Positions 10,138 to 19,254 of a stretch of DNA of 64,000 nucleotides are shown one piece after another. The notes beneath the pieces were generated by a model. That model searched no databases and was not told the origin of the DNA. It saw nothing but the letters and a program-made list of their open reading frames with translations. The stretch is from Phyllobacterium sp. 21LDTY02-6 (GTDB lineage Bacteria; Pseudomonadota; Alphaproteobacteria; Rhizobiales; Rhizobiaceae). Position 1 is the first letter of the stretch; each line of letters opens with the position of its first letter. The position numbers and the translations under genes are program-made. The stretch covers positions 682,001-746,000 of the forward strand of contig NZ_JAMJWD020000001.1 of assembly GCF_023554255.2 (NCBI RefSeq), written 5' to 3'.

Positions 10138-11313
10138 ATGTTGACCGATAGAGCAAGCAAATCAAGTGCTTCTACCGCAGCGCCGCCTCAGGTTGAGTTC
10201 AGTGAGGACGGCGGTCAGGCCCTGATCGCTCTATCGGGTGCCTGGACGACGCGGAACGTCAGGCGTGTGGACGATACCATGCGGCAAATCGGCGAGAATC
10301 GCAGCTTTTCCAGCGCAACCATCGATCTTTCCGGCGTTGAACTGCTTGATACGGCCGGTACCTGGCTGGTGGAGCGGCTGCGGACCACGCTTGAGAAGGC
10401 AGGCAAGCAAGTCGCCCTGAAGGGCCAGGCACCGGGTTGGGCGGCATTGTTCGAAGCCGTAGGCGAGGCAGCCTCTGCTCCGGACGAGGCTGTGACCGTC
10501 GATCGGCCGTCGATGCTGACCCGCATGTTTGCCGGCATCGGGCGCGGGGTCTATGCTTTCGGCGACGACTTCCTGAAGGCAATGCACATTCTTGGCGCCA
10601 CCGTGCGTGGCGCGCAGATGAAGGGCAGCGGGCGCACGGGCATACGGCCGGCCGCAATCGTCCATCAGATCGACAGCATGGGGATCGGCGCCATCCCGGT
10701 CGTCGTACTCATGTCGACGATCATCGGCGCCATCATCGCGCAGCAGGGTGCGTTCCAGCTCCGCTATTTCGGCGCCGAGATTTTTGTCGTCGATCTCGTC
10801 GGCATCCTCGTCCTGCGTGAAATCGGCGTGTTGTTGACGGCAATCATGATCGCCGGCCGCTCGGGAAGCGCCATCACGGCCGAAATCGGCTCCATGAAGA
10901 TGCGGGAAGAAACCGATGCGCTGACGGTCATCGGCCTCAATCCCGTCGGCGTGCTGGTGTTCCCCCGTCTGGTGGCGCTGGTGATCTCGCTGCCACTATT
11001 GACCATAATTGCGGACTTTGCCGCATTGGTCGGCGCGATCATCATCACCTGGGCCTATTCCGGCATTTCCCCCGATGCCTTCATTCAGCGGCTCCGCGAT
11101 GCGGTGGATCTCTCGAGCTATCTCGCGGGGCTGATCAAGGCGCCGTTCATGGCAATGATCATAGGCGTAATGGCCTCGGTCGAGGGCATGAAGGTAGGCG
11201 GCAGCGCCGAATCCCTCGGACAGCGCGTGACGGCCTCCGTGGTGAAATCGATCTTCGTGGTAATCGTGGTCGATGGCTTTTTCGCCATCTTCTACGCGTC
11301 TATCAATTTCTGA
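10138..11313 (+). CDS. MlaE-type lipid ABC transporter permease with N-terminal STAS domain
   Basis: Permease of an MCE-type lipid transporter at the inner membrane. The 391-residue protein has an N-terminal STAS (MlaB-like) domain at about 15-110 (SATIDLSGVELLDTAGTWLVE) fused to a MlaE permease domain from about 140 on, with the conserved IGAIPVVVLMS and LREIGVLLTAIMIAGRSGS segments and about five membrane helices. In E. coli MlaB is a separate protein, so this is a natural fusion; fused forms are known in the family. The start is ATG 10138 or the adjacent TTG 10141, since GAGGA sits directly before them. It is first gene of a four-gene operon with MlaF, MlaD and a lipoprotein. Confidence 0.92.
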   Translation: MLTDRASKSSASTAAPPQVEFSEDGGQALIALSGAWTTRNVRRVDDTMRQIGENRSFSSATIDLSGVELLDTAGTWLVERLRTTLEKAGKQVALKGQAPGWAALFEAVGEAASAPDEAVTVDRPSMLTRMFAGIGRGVYAFGDDFLKAMHILGATVRGAQMKGSGRTGIRPAAIVHQIDSMGIGAIPVVVLMSTIIGAIIAQQGAFQLRYFGAEIFVVDLVGILVLREIGVLLTAIMIAGRSGSAITAEIGSMKMREETDALTVIGLNPVGVLVFPRLVALVISLPLLTIIADFAALVGAIIITWAYSGISPDAFIQRLRDAVDLSSYLAGLIKAPFMAMIIGVMASVEGMKVGGSAESLGQRVTASVVKSIFVVIVVDGFFAIFYASINF

Positions 11314-11322
11314 GCGAGCGGT

Positions 11323-12198
11323 ATGAACCCGAAACAGCAGAACCCGGATGGAGACACGACGACCAGGGAGGTAATCCTCTCGGTCAAGGATGTCAGCGTC
11401 TCGTTCGGCCGGGCGCAAATCCTTGATCACCTCGATCTCGACGTCTATCGCGGTGAAATCCTCGGCTTTGTCGGCGCTTCCGGCACGGGAAAATCGGTGC
11501 TGATGCGGACGATCCTCGGGTTGAACCAGAAGCAGAACGGCAGCATCAGCATATTCGGCCACGACATAGATCATGCCAGCGAGCAGGAAAAACTCGCCGT
11601 GGACATGCGCATGGGTGTGCTTTTCCAGCACGGCGCCCTGTTTTCATCCCTCACCGTACTCGAGAACATTCAGGTACCGATGCGGGAATATCTGGACATC
11701 CCGCCGCGCTTGATGGACGAACTTGCCCGGCTGAAGATCGACCTGGTGGGATTGAAGCCGGATACGGCCGACAAATTCCCGTCGGAACTTTCAGGCGGCA
11801 TGATCAAGCGCGCGGCGCTGGCCCGGGCTTTGTCGCTGGATCCGGAAATCGTCTTCCTCGACGAGCCGACCTCGGGGCTCGATCCGATCGGTGCCGCGGA
11901 ATTCGACGAACTTATCGCGAATTTGCGCGATACGATGGGCCTGACGGTCTACATGGTCACGCATGATCTGGACAGTCTGTTCGCGGTATGCGACCGAATC
12001 GCGGTATTGGGCAAGAAAAGGGTGCTCGTGGAAGGAACGATCGACGATATGCTGGCGTTTGACGATCCTTGGGTTAAGGAATATTTCCAGGGAAAGCGAG
12101 CCCGCCAGATCGTGCCGGCGGGCGAGAATTTGCGTCGGTCCGAACGCGCGGCCACAACAGAAACGGCACCAGCGGGGCTGCACGGGCAGGCGAAATAA
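11323..12198 (+). CDS. MlaF-type lipid ABC transporter ATPase
   Basis: The 291-residue ATPase that energises the MlaE permease. It has Walker A GASGTGKS, Q-loop FQHGALFSSLTVLEN, signature ELSGGMIKRAALARAL, Walker B IVFLDEPTSGLDP and an H-loop in YMVTHDLDS. FQHGALFSSLTV is the variant characteristic of the MlaF/MCE ATPase group. The C-terminal 40 residues after YFQGKRARQI are a low-complexity tail. Nine bases separate it from mlaE and three from mlaD, consistent with one transcript. Confidence 0.93.
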   Translation: MNPKQQNPDGDTTTREVILSVKDVSVSFGRAQILDHLDLDVYRGEILGFVGASGTGKSVLMRTILGLNQKQNGSISIFGHDIDHASEQEKLAVDMRMGVLFQHGALFSSLTVLENIQVPMREYLDIPPRLMDELARLKIDLVGLKPDTADKFPSELSGGMIKRAALARALSLDPEIVFLDEPTSGLDPIGAAEFDELIANLRDTMGLTVYMVTHDLDSLFAVCDRIAVLGKKRVLVEGTIDDMLAFDDPWVKEYFQGKRARQIVPAGENLRRSERAATTETAPAGLHGQAK

Positions 12199-12201
12199 TC
12201 G

Positions 12202-13194
12202 ATGGAAACCAAGGCAAACTACGTTCTGGTCGGAATTTTCACGCTGGTCGTCTGTCTGTTCGCGTTCGGATTCGTCTATTGGATCGCCCGTTATGGCGAC
12301 AAGACGGAGACCGCAACGCTGGAAATCCGGATTCTTGGCTCCGTCACGGGTCTCGCCGATGGCAGCCAGGTGCTCTTCAACGGCATCAAGGTTGGCACCA
12401 TCCGCCGCTTGTCGATCGACGACAAGAACCCGGATGCCGTCATCGCTCAGGCGGAAGTGAACGCATCGACGCCGATAACCCGCTCTACCCAGGCCACATT
12501 GGGCTTTGCCGGCCTCACGGGGCAGGCCTTCATCGAATTGAAGGGCGGCAAGCTCTACGAGCCGAAGCTTCTGGAAGAGGCGGCGAAGGAAGATGTCGTC
12601 GCGCGCATCGATGCCGATCCTTCAGTCGTCAACAATTTGCTGCAGAAGGCGCAAACCATCCTGGAGCGTGTCGAGACGGCGGTTGGTTCGATCGAGAGTT
12701 TCATCACCGAGGTAAAGGGACCGCTGGTCGATACTGTCAACAATACGAAGAAATTCACCGATGCCCTCGCCAAGAATTCGGACGTCATCGACAAGTTCAG
12801 CCGCAGCGCGGAGGATGTGCAGGTCCTCGTGCGCGAAGCCCGGGAGATGATGACGCGGCTCAATGCGGCTTCGACCCGCGTCGATGGTGTATTGGCCAAG
12901 CTCGATCTGCAGCTTTCCGATCAGGATGGCAGCATCGTTCGGGAAGCGCGCGCCACGTTGCAATCCTATCGCAGCGTTGCCGACAATCTGAATACGCGGC
13001 TTGGGCCGATTGCCGACAATCTCAACCGGTTTTCGGGGCAGGGCCTGCGCGACGTGCAGTCATTGGTCAATGAAAGCCGGCAATCCGTGCAGCGGATCGA
13101 ACGCGCCATCAGCGATCTCGAAAAGAATCCGCAGAGGGTGATTTTCGGGGGCGGCGGCAATGTGCCGGAATATGATGGCCGCACGCGGCGTTGA
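12202..13194 (+). CDS. MCE-domain lipid transport protein (MlaD-like)
   Basis: Membrane-anchored periplasmic lipid shuttle of the Mla/MCE system. The protein has 330 residues: a single N-terminal membrane helix (about 7-28), one MCE domain (about 38-115, LFNGIKVGTIRRLSI) and a long predicted alpha-helical tail rich in small and charged residues (about 150-320). Because the tail is much longer than in E. coli MlaD, it resembles PqiB/Mce proteins whose helices form a tunnel. It follows the ATPase after three bases and precedes the lipoprotein gene. Confidence 0.92.
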   Translation: METKANYVLVGIFTLVVCLFAFGFVYWIARYGDKTETATLEIRILGSVTGLADGSQVLFNGIKVGTIRRLSIDDKNPDAVIAQAEVNASTPITRSTQATLGFAGLTGQAFIELKGGKLYEPKLLEEAAKEDVVARIDADPSVVNNLLQKAQTILERVETAVGSIESFITEVKGPLVDTVNNTKKFTDALAKNSDVIDKFSRSAEDVQVLVREAREMMTRLNAASTRVDGVLAKLDLQLSDQDGSIVREARATLQSYRSVADNLNTRLGPIADNLNRFSGQGLRDVQSLVNESRQSVQRIERAISDLEKNPQRVIFGGGGNVPEYDGRTRR

Positions 13195-13258
13195 CTTTCG
13201 CTCGTGCCCATATCATTAACGTGAATTAAGAATTGCTGTGCAGGGATGGGTTGAATCG

Positions 13259-13843
13259 GTGAGTTCGCAAAAAATCATTGCAGCTTTGATTGTTGCCCTT
13301 TCCGTTACTGCATGCGCCAGCGCGAAAAAGCTCGATACGTTCGATCTCTCGGCCGCAACGCCGGAGATAACAGCCTCGAGGAAGCAGGGTCGGCAGATAC
13401 TGATCGCTGCCCCATCGGCGCTCAAGGCGCTGGATGGCGAGAATATCGTCGTAAGGTCCGGCCCCAATTCGATATCGTTCCTCAAGGGCGCGCAGTGGGC
13501 GGATCGGCTGCCGAATATCGTACAGTCGCGCCTGGCCCAGGCCTTTGAAGGGACAGGCCGCCTCGGCGGAGTAGGGCGTCCGGGTGACGGCCTCGCGATC
13601 GATTACCAGATCATCACCAATATCCGTACATTCAACATCGATGCGTCAGCTGGCGAAACCGCTGTCGTCGAGATTGCCGTCAAGGTGCTCAACGACAAGA
13701 ACGGCACGGTGCGCGCAACCCGCGTCTTCCGTTCGGCAGCGCCGGTCGCGGGGGGCGGCAACGCATCCTACGTCGCGGCGCTTGACCGGGCCTTCGACGA
13801 TGTGAGCGGCGAGATCGTCCGCTGGACGCTGTCCGTCATTTAG
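13259..13843 (+). CDS. ABC-transport auxiliary lipoprotein (PqiC-like, ABC_trans_aux)
   Basis: Small outer-membrane-type lipoprotein closing the MCE operon. The lipobox SVTAC puts Cys at residue 19 when translation starts at the GTG at 13259; a GTG at 13238 would add seven residues and is also possible. The mature part (LDTFDLSAATPE, then a second half with FNIDASAGETAVVEIAVKVL) fits the PF03886 family, which includes PqiC. In E. coli, PqiC works with PqiAB and a different protein (MlaA) works with Mla, so this operon mixes the two set-ups. It ends about 90 bases before the bidirectional terminator. Confidence 0.8.
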   Translation: MSSQKIIAALIVALSVTACASAKKLDTFDLSAATPEITASRKQGRQILIAAPSALKALDGENIVVRSGPNSISFLKGAQWADRLPNIVQSRLAQAFEGTGRLGGVGRPGDGLAIDYQIITNIRTFNIDASAGETAVVEIAVKVLNDKNGTVRATRVFRSAAPVAGGGNASYVAALDRAFDDVSGEIVRWTLSVI

Positions 13844-13896
13844 TCAAAAGTAGATCGGTTGGGATAGAGCCGCAGATGCCTTGCCGAGGCGCCGGG

Positions 13897-13928
13897 CTCC
13901 CCTGAATTCATCCTCCCCTGAATTCATC
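13897..13928. repeat. 16-bp perfect tandem duplication
   Basis: CTCCCCTGAATTCATC occurs twice head to tail (13897-13912 and 13913-13928) between the lipoprotein stop and the terminator. It is non-coding and looks like a recent replication-slippage duplication. Confidence 0.9.
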
Positions 13929-13935
13929 GCTAAAC

Positions 13936-13963
13936 AAAAAACGCGGCCGAAGCCGCGTTTTTT
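13936..13963. terminator. Bidirectional intrinsic terminator
   Basis: A perfect 12-bp stem AAAAAACGCGGC/GCCGCGTTTTTT around a CGAA loop. The A-run and T-run flank a GC core, so it can stop transcription in both directions: the MCE operon from the left and the gpr-like gene (ending at 13990) from the right. Confidence 0.92.
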
Positions 13964-13989
13964 ACGTTTGTGGCTCGTCGAGCCGGCGC

Positions 13990-16900
13990 TTAGCGCAACC
14001 GTCCGCTGGCATGGGCAAGCATCGTATAGACCTTGCCCGTGTCCGATGTGAGGTAATTCTGCGTCGTGGTATTGTCACGATCATTGCGCGTCACATCTTC
14101 CAGCAGGCGCTCGAAATCATCCATATAGCGGTCCACAGCGCGCTTGAATTCGCTGTCGGACTGATATTTGCGCTTGATCTCGTCGAAGGTCTGCTGGCCC
14201 TTCAGCGTATAGAGGCGACGCGTGAAGACGTTGCGCTCGCCCGCCCGATAACGCTGCCAAAGTTCAACAGACGCATCATGATCAATGGCACGCGTGATGT
14301 CGACCGACAGTGAGTTGAGGGATTCGACCACCTGGCCCGGCGTGCGGCCGGCGGGCGCCTTGGCAGCCGCGTCGCTCTCTTCGGTCGATGCGCGCCGCAG
14401 AAGATCCGACACCCAGCCATTGCCGCCGGCACGTGGCTGCTCGGCATTGCCGCGCGTGTCGATCGTTCCGCGCATGGCGGGTGCCGCCGGTGCGGGAGCG
14501 GCAGGGGCGGGACGCGGTGCGGCGACCTGCGGCTGCGGAGCCGCAGCGACCGCCGCTCTTGCCGGTGCAGCGCGCTGGGCGCGGGCTTCACCGACATCGG
14601 TAAGGCGGCCGGACTTCTGCACGATTTCCGAAAGTTCCTTCAACGCATTGATCTGTTCCGCCACGGCCTTGCGCATCTGCGCAGTGGACTGCTTGGCTTC
14701 TTCTGGCATGTCCATGACGCCGCGCTGCAGTTCGGCGCGTGTCTGCTCGAGTTCCGTGCGGATCGCCGCCGAGGAACGACGGATTTCATCCGTCGCATTG
14801 GCGAACTTCTGCGAAGCCTGTTCGACGACTTCCGAAATCGAGTTGCGAATCTGCTCCGTCGTCTGCGACGCGCGTCCTTCAGCCCGATCGAAGGCAGAAG
14901 CCACCAGCGTTTCGAAGGAGCGCATATTCTTCTCGATCATCTCCGACTTGGCGACGAGACCTGCTGCCAGCGACTGAAGCGCTTCCTGCCTGTCATCGAA
15001 AGTGGATGCGAGGTTGGACTGGGAAGCATTGATCAGTTCGGCCGCGTTGCTCAGCATCGCACCATGCTCGTCGAAGCGCTTGGCGATGGAGGCAATATCC
15101 GTGAGCGTGCTGTTCGACAGATGCGAAAGCTTGCCCATATTGCCGTCGATCAGGCGCGTCGAGTTCTCGAACGATTCCGCGGCCTTGGTCGCGTTCTCGG
15201 CGAAGGCCGTCGTCGTATCCAGCAGGCGGCCGTCAATATCGCCGAGGTTCTTCGTGGCCATGTCGATAAGTTCGCCCAGCTTGGCATTCGACGACGACAG
15301 GCGATCGATGAGATTGCTTACATCGTCCGTCAGGCCTGCCTTGGCTGCCTGAACGGCGGTGATGGTTTCCGCGGTGCGGCTGGCGATCGCGTTGATGAGC
15401 GCTGCATTCTCTACCCGCAGCCGCTCCGTTGCCGAGGTGGTGGCCTCGACCAGCTGCGATGCGAGCGTGCGTCCATTGTCCGCAAGGCTTTCGACCAGCG
15501 GCTGGGCGGTATTGTCGAGAATGCTGAGGATTTCCTGCGAACGGGCGGAAAGAACCTCGTTCAGCTGGCGTGTGCTCTCGGCGAGCTTGGACGCCGTGCT
15601 GTCCGTTGCCGCCGTGAACCGCGCCTCGAGTGCCTCGAGGTTGGCGGCAGCTTCGGTCGCACGCTGGCCGAGACGCTTCTCGGTTTCGCTCAGGCTTTCC
15701 ACCATGCGCTGGCTGAAAGCTTCGCCATGGCCGTCGAGCGCCTCTCCGGCCTTCTGCGCTTCGGTGGAGAGCGACGAGGCGGCCTCCGAAATCTTGTCGC
15801 GCAGGCTGCGTGCAACGACAGACGCGCTCTGTTCGAGTGATTTGCGGACGTTTTCCACGCCGATCGCCAGTGCGTTCTGCATCGTATTGGTCCGCTCGTC
15901 GATCGTTCCGCCGTGGCTTTCGAATGCCTTGGCCAGGATTTCGGAGCTGTTCTGCAGGACCGTCTGTAGCTCTGCAGTACGGCTGTTGATGGCCTCCGAC
16001 TTCGCGTCGAGGACCGTTCCGAGTTCGGCATTGCCCTTTTCGAGCGCCGCACGAATGCCGGCAATGCGCTGCTCCAACTGGTTCGCATGATCGTTGAGCG
16101 TGTCGCCGACGCGGGAGTCGCTTTCCGACAGCGCCGCGCGGATGGCCGCTGCGCGTTCATCCAGAGCGTTGAGGTGCAGCGACAGCGTATCGCCGATCTG
16201 GCCGTTGCTGCTATCGAGCAGGGAACGGATGCCGGTAGCGCGGTCCTCGATATCGCTGGCATGCTTCGCCAACGTCTCGCCGATGCGCACATGTGTGTGC
16301 TCCAGCGCCGCCTGGATACCCGAAGCACGCTCGTCGAGCACGGAGGCGTGGGCGGCAAGCGTCTGGCTGATACGCTCGTCACTGTTGACAAGGGCCTGCT
16401 CGATGCCTGCGGTGCGTTCGTCGATAGAGCTTGCGTGGGACGACAGGATCTCGCTGATGCGGGAATCGCTGTTGATCAGCGCAGCACCGATTCCGGCCGT
16501 ACGTTCCTCGATCGTGCTGGCATGGGAGGCGAGCACATCGCCAATCTTGGCGTCGCTGTTGCTGAGCGCCAGTTCGATGCGATTGGTGCGCTCGTCCACG
16601 GATTCGAGGAAGCTGCCGAGCGTGCCGTCGATCTGGGTGCCGCTGTTGAGCAGGGTTGCCTGGATCTCCGCATTGCGTGCATCGATCGTCTGGGTATGGG
16701 CGGCGAGGGTTTCGCCAAGCTGGGCATTGCTATTGCTGAGAGCGAGCTGAATCTCCTGATTGCGCTCGTCAAGGCCTTGATTGTGCTTGTCCAGGGTCTG
16801 CGCGATCTTGGCATGAGTCTCGACGAAGGCCGAGCGCATGCCCGAGGTCCGGTCGTCCATGATCTTGGCATGCGCTTCCAGCGTCTGCCCGATCTTGGCG

Positions 16901-18951
16901 TCGGTTGCCTGGAGCGCCGTCTCTATGTTGGCGCTGCGCAGATCGATATTGCGTGCATGCTCGTCGAGCGTGGCGCGGATTCTGCTATCCGTATCGGCGA
17001 ATGCGGCATGCATGCCGGACGTCCGCTCCTCGACAGCCTTGGTATGCTGCTCCAGTGCCGCGCCGATGCGGGCATCATTGTCTTCAAGGGAAGCGCGCAG
17101 GCCCGCAGCCTTTGTCTCGAGAGCATTGCCATGACCCTCGATGATCTGGCCGATAGCAGACGTGCTGCTCTCGAGGATGGTCTTCAGGTTGGACGTATGG
17201 TCGCCGATCTGACCGGCCTGGTCCCTGATGATCGATGCGGCGCGTTCGGTCTCGCCGGCGAGCGTCGCCGCCAATGCTTCGCGGTTTTCGGCCAGCTTTT
17301 CGGCAAATGCTGCCGTATTGGTCGAAAGCAGGCTGCCGACCGACTCCGAAAGGCTGGAAAGGTCGTTGCCGATCTTCGCCTTTGTCTCATCGACAATACC
17401 GTCGATCGACGCACGTCCGTCGGTGAAGGTGCGGGCGATATCGCGGGTACGCTCTATCAATTGCTCGTTGATCTGGCGCGCACGCGCTTCCAGTGCCGAA
17501 TTGAGGCGTTCCGTGCTGGTATCGAGCGCCTGCGCACGCGTCTCGAACTCGGCGAGAAGCGAACGGCCGCGTTCGTTGATCGTCGTATCGAGGCCGGCAA
17601 GGCGGCTGTCGAACTCACCGACCAGCGTCTGTGTTGCGTTGCCGAGGAGCGACAACATGCTGTTGGTACGCCCGTCGAGCGTATCCGCCAGCTTCATCGT
17701 CACGGAATCGGTCTGTTCCGACAGGGCGGCGATGCGCATTTCCAGAAGATTTGCAAAGGCTTCGCCGGAAGTGCTGATCTTGTTTGATATATCGTCGGAA
17801 CGCGATACGATCGATTCCGCGATGGCCTGGCCACCCTGCGTCAGCCGGTCGATGAGCGATTCGCCCGACTGGTTGATCGACATGCTGAGATTGGTCGAGG
17901 CATGGGCAAGATGATCGCGCAGCGATTCGCCCGCCTGGGAGAGTTCGTCCTTCAATTGTTCATGGGCGCTGGAAATCGACGCCCGGACGCGCTCGGCATG
18001 GCCGATGACCGACTCGCGCTCGCCGCCCAGGCGATCGACCAGTGTGCGGATGCGATATTCATTGTCGGTGTAGACGCGCTCCAGCTGGTTGACTTCGGTC
18101 TGAACGAGGGTTTCGAGTTCCACGGCGCGAGCAAGCGTGCGTTCGACGCCTTCGCTCATGGCCGCCACCTCGCGACGCACGGCCTGGCCGAGCGAGGCCA
18201 CGCGATCGGAGGAAAGCATTTCCGGCTCGGAAAGGCGCATCGCCGCTTCGGCCATCGACCGCGCAGCGTACTGCATTTCCTGTGCCCGCCTGATCATCAT
18301 GGAGAAGGCGAAGAACAGCATGATCGGAACGACAATCGCCACCGCAATGCCGATTGCATGCGGGCGCGCCGCGAAGTCCGACAGCGAACCGATGGACCAC
18401 AGCGAGGAGCCGTAAAGTGCATGGCCGAGCGCCAATACGCCAGCTGCCCAGACAGCGCTGACCACGGCAGTGATGAGGCCATAGGAGCGCGGCTGCGGCA
18501 GGGACGATGCGGAGCGCGAGGCTTTCGATGCCTGTAGGAGATCGTCGTTGGCCGCTCTGAAGGATGGCTGCGCCGGTACTGCCGGGGCCTTCGGAGGGGC
18601 AGGAGGAGCAGCCGGAATGGGATTTGCGGCCTTGATCTGCGGCTTTGGCGCAGGAAGGGGAATCGCGGCGATTTCAGCCGTGGCCGGCTTGGGCTGAGGC
18701 TCGGACAGTTTTACAGGCTCGGCCTCTGGCTCGCTGTTCGTGTCGAATTTCTCGGCCGCCAGTTCCTGGGCAGCCTGGGAAATCTGCTCTTCGAGATCGT
18801 TCAGGGAAAGGATGTCATCATCATCGATTGGCGACAGGTCCATATCCATCCCGAGCGTCGACTCGTCGAAGTCGATTTCCAGGGCCTTTTCAAGGGCTTC
18901 TCCGAGTTCGTCTTCGGCTTTGAACGCCTTGTTTTTTGGGGCTGTGGCCAT
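13990..18951 (-). CDS. Giant polar-growth coiled-coil protein, GPR-like (apolipoprotein-A1/A4/E-like repeats)
   Basis: A 1653-residue inner-membrane coiled-coil protein, best matched to GROWTH POLE RING (GPR) of Agrobacterium, which forms a ring at the growing pole and is needed for rod shape. Layout: acidic N-terminus (1-80); Pro/Ala-rich linker (80-130); two membrane helices at about 158-180 and 199-220; then an almost wholly helical body; sixteen contiguous 29-residue repeats at 577-1040; an Ala/Pro-rich linker near 1470-1500; and a compact C-terminal domain (LWQRYRAGERNVFTRRLYTL...). Translation starts at ATG 18951, with GAGGT just upstream; the frame continues to 19002. It is shorter than Agrobacterium GPR (about 2100 residues). 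The GPR assignment rests on architecture and taxonomic group, not an alignment. It is divergent from the Hpt-like gene. Confidence 0.82.
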   Translation of the reverse strand: MATAPKNKAFKAEDELGEALEKALEIDFDESTLGMDMDLSPIDDDDILSLNDLEEQISQAAQELAAEKFDTNSEPEAEPVKLSEPQPKPATAEIAAIPLPAPKPQIKAANPIPAAPPAPPKAPAVPAQPSFRAANDDLLQASKASRSASSLPQPRSYGLITAVVSAVWAAGVLALGHALYGSSLWSIGSLSDFAARPHAIGIAVAIVVPIMLFFAFSMMIRRAQEMQYAARSMAEAAMRLSEPEMLSSDRVASLGQAVRREVAAMSEGVERTLARAVELETLVQTEVNQLERVYTDNEYRIRTLVDRLGGERESVIGHAERVRASISSAHEQLKDELSQAGESLRDHLAHASTNLSMSINQSGESLIDRLTQGGQAIAESIVSRSDDISNKISTSGEAFANLLEMRIAALSEQTDSVTMKLADTLDGRTNSMLSLLGNATQTLVGEFDSRLAGLDTTINERGRSLLAEFETRAQALDTSTERLNSALEARARQINEQLIERTRDIARTFTDGRASIDGIVDETKAKIGNDLSSLSESVGSLLSTNTAAFAEKLAENREALAATLAGETERAASIIRDQAGQIGDHTSNLKTILESSTSAIGQIIEGHGNALETKAAGLRASLEDNDARIGAALEQHTKAVEERTSGMHAAFADTDSRIRATLDEHARNIDLRSANIETALQATDAKIGQTLEAHAKIMDDRTSGMRSAFVETHAKIAQTLDKHNQGLDERNQEIQLALSNSNAQLGETLAAHTQTIDARNAEIQATLLNSGTQIDGTLGSFLESVDERTNRIELALSNSDAKIGDVLASHASTIEERTAGIGAALINSDSRISEILSSHASSIDERTAGIEQALVNSDERISQTLAAHASVLDERASGIQAALEHTHVRIGETLAKHASDIEDRATGIRSLLDSSNGQIGDTLSLHLNALDERAAAIRAALSESDSRVGDTLNDHANQLEQRIAGIRAALEKGNAELGTVLDAKSEAINSRTAELQTVLQNSSEILAKAFESHGGTIDERTNTMQNALAIGVENVRKSLEQSASVVARSLRDKISEAASSLSTEAQKAGEALDGHGEAFSQRMVESLSETEKRLGQRATEAAANLEALEARFTAATDSTASKLAESTRQLNEVLSARSQEILSILDNTAQPLVESLADNGRTLASQLVEATTSATERLRVENAALINAIASRTAETITAVQAAKAGLTDDVSNLIDRLSSSNAKLGELIDMATKNLGDIDGRLLDTTTAFAENATKAAESFENSTRLIDGNMGKLSHLSNSTLTDIASIAKRFDEHGAMLSNAAELINASQSNLASTFDDRQEALQSLAAGLVAKSEMIEKNMRSFETLVASAFDRAEGRASQTTEQIRNSISEVVEQASQKFANATDEIRRSSAAIRTELEQTRAELQRGVMDMPEEAKQSTAQMRKAVAEQINALKELSEIVQKSGRLTDVGEARAQRAAPARAAVAAAPQPQVAAPRPAPAAPAPAAPAMRGTIDTRGNAEQPRAGGNGWVSDLLRRASTEESDAAAKAPAGRTPGQVVESLNSLSVDITRAIDHDASVELWQRYRAGERNVFTRRLYTLKGQQTFDEIKRKYQSDSEFKRAVDRYMDDFERLLEDVTRNDRDNTTTQNYLTSDTGKVYTMLAHASGRLR
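15832..17223 (-). repeat. Sixteen tandem 87-bp (29-residue) coding repeats in the gpr-like gene
   Basis: Reading on the minus strand, sixteen units of exactly 29 codons run without gaps. The consensus begins with small-x-His-Ala then (I/L)-(D/E)-E-R-(T/A)-x-G-I, then A-L, then N-S-(D/N)-x-(R/K)-I-x-(D/E)-x-L. Units are diverged at DNA level (not a recent expansion) but keep the period strictly. 29 residues over 8 helical turns gives 3.63 residues per turn, between a heptad (3.5) and hendecad (3.67), which predicts a nearly straight coiled coil. Confidence 0.88.
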
Positions 18952-19254
18952 GTTTACCTCACAATATTGGACGGCGGCCACATGCGAAGCCTGCCGCGCC
19001 ATACTCTTTACGCCGCTATCCTAATGTACTGGCACATGGATTGGAAAGAAACAATGGAATCCCGAAATGCTTAAAAGTTTAAACACAAGGTTAATTTTTG
19101 AAGCTCGCGACAAATTTCATTTGCCGGAAAAAATTTACCAGGTGTTCACCATAGCACGCCATTTCGGGGGCTTTTCTGCCTCGTTTTAACCTAGAAGCAG
19201 GTGCAATGGGGGACTGTGTTCGTTCAGTTGTAAAAGCGTTCAGGAGAATATTCA
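18952..19254. other. Divergent intergenic region between gpr-like and Hpt-like genes
   Basis: About 300 bases, AT-richer than the neighbours, which must hold the promoters of both genes. It contains a GTTTAAAC palindrome (19077-19084) and three TTAA tetramers (19071, 19079, 19091), but no pair with the 7-base spacing of a CtrA site. AGGAG precedes the Hpt-like start. No convincing ORF or RNA gene is seen. Confidence 0.5.

Noticed and set aside
15832-17223. CRISPR-like regular 87-bp periodicity
   Set aside because: The repeats are coding, diverged, contiguous and lack spacers; they are protein repeats of a coiled coil.
19071-19094. CtrA-like TTAA pairs upstream of the gpr-like and Hpt-like genes
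   Set aside because: The three TTAA tetramers are 4 and 8 bases apart, not the 7 needed for a CtrA site, and the region is simply AT-rich.
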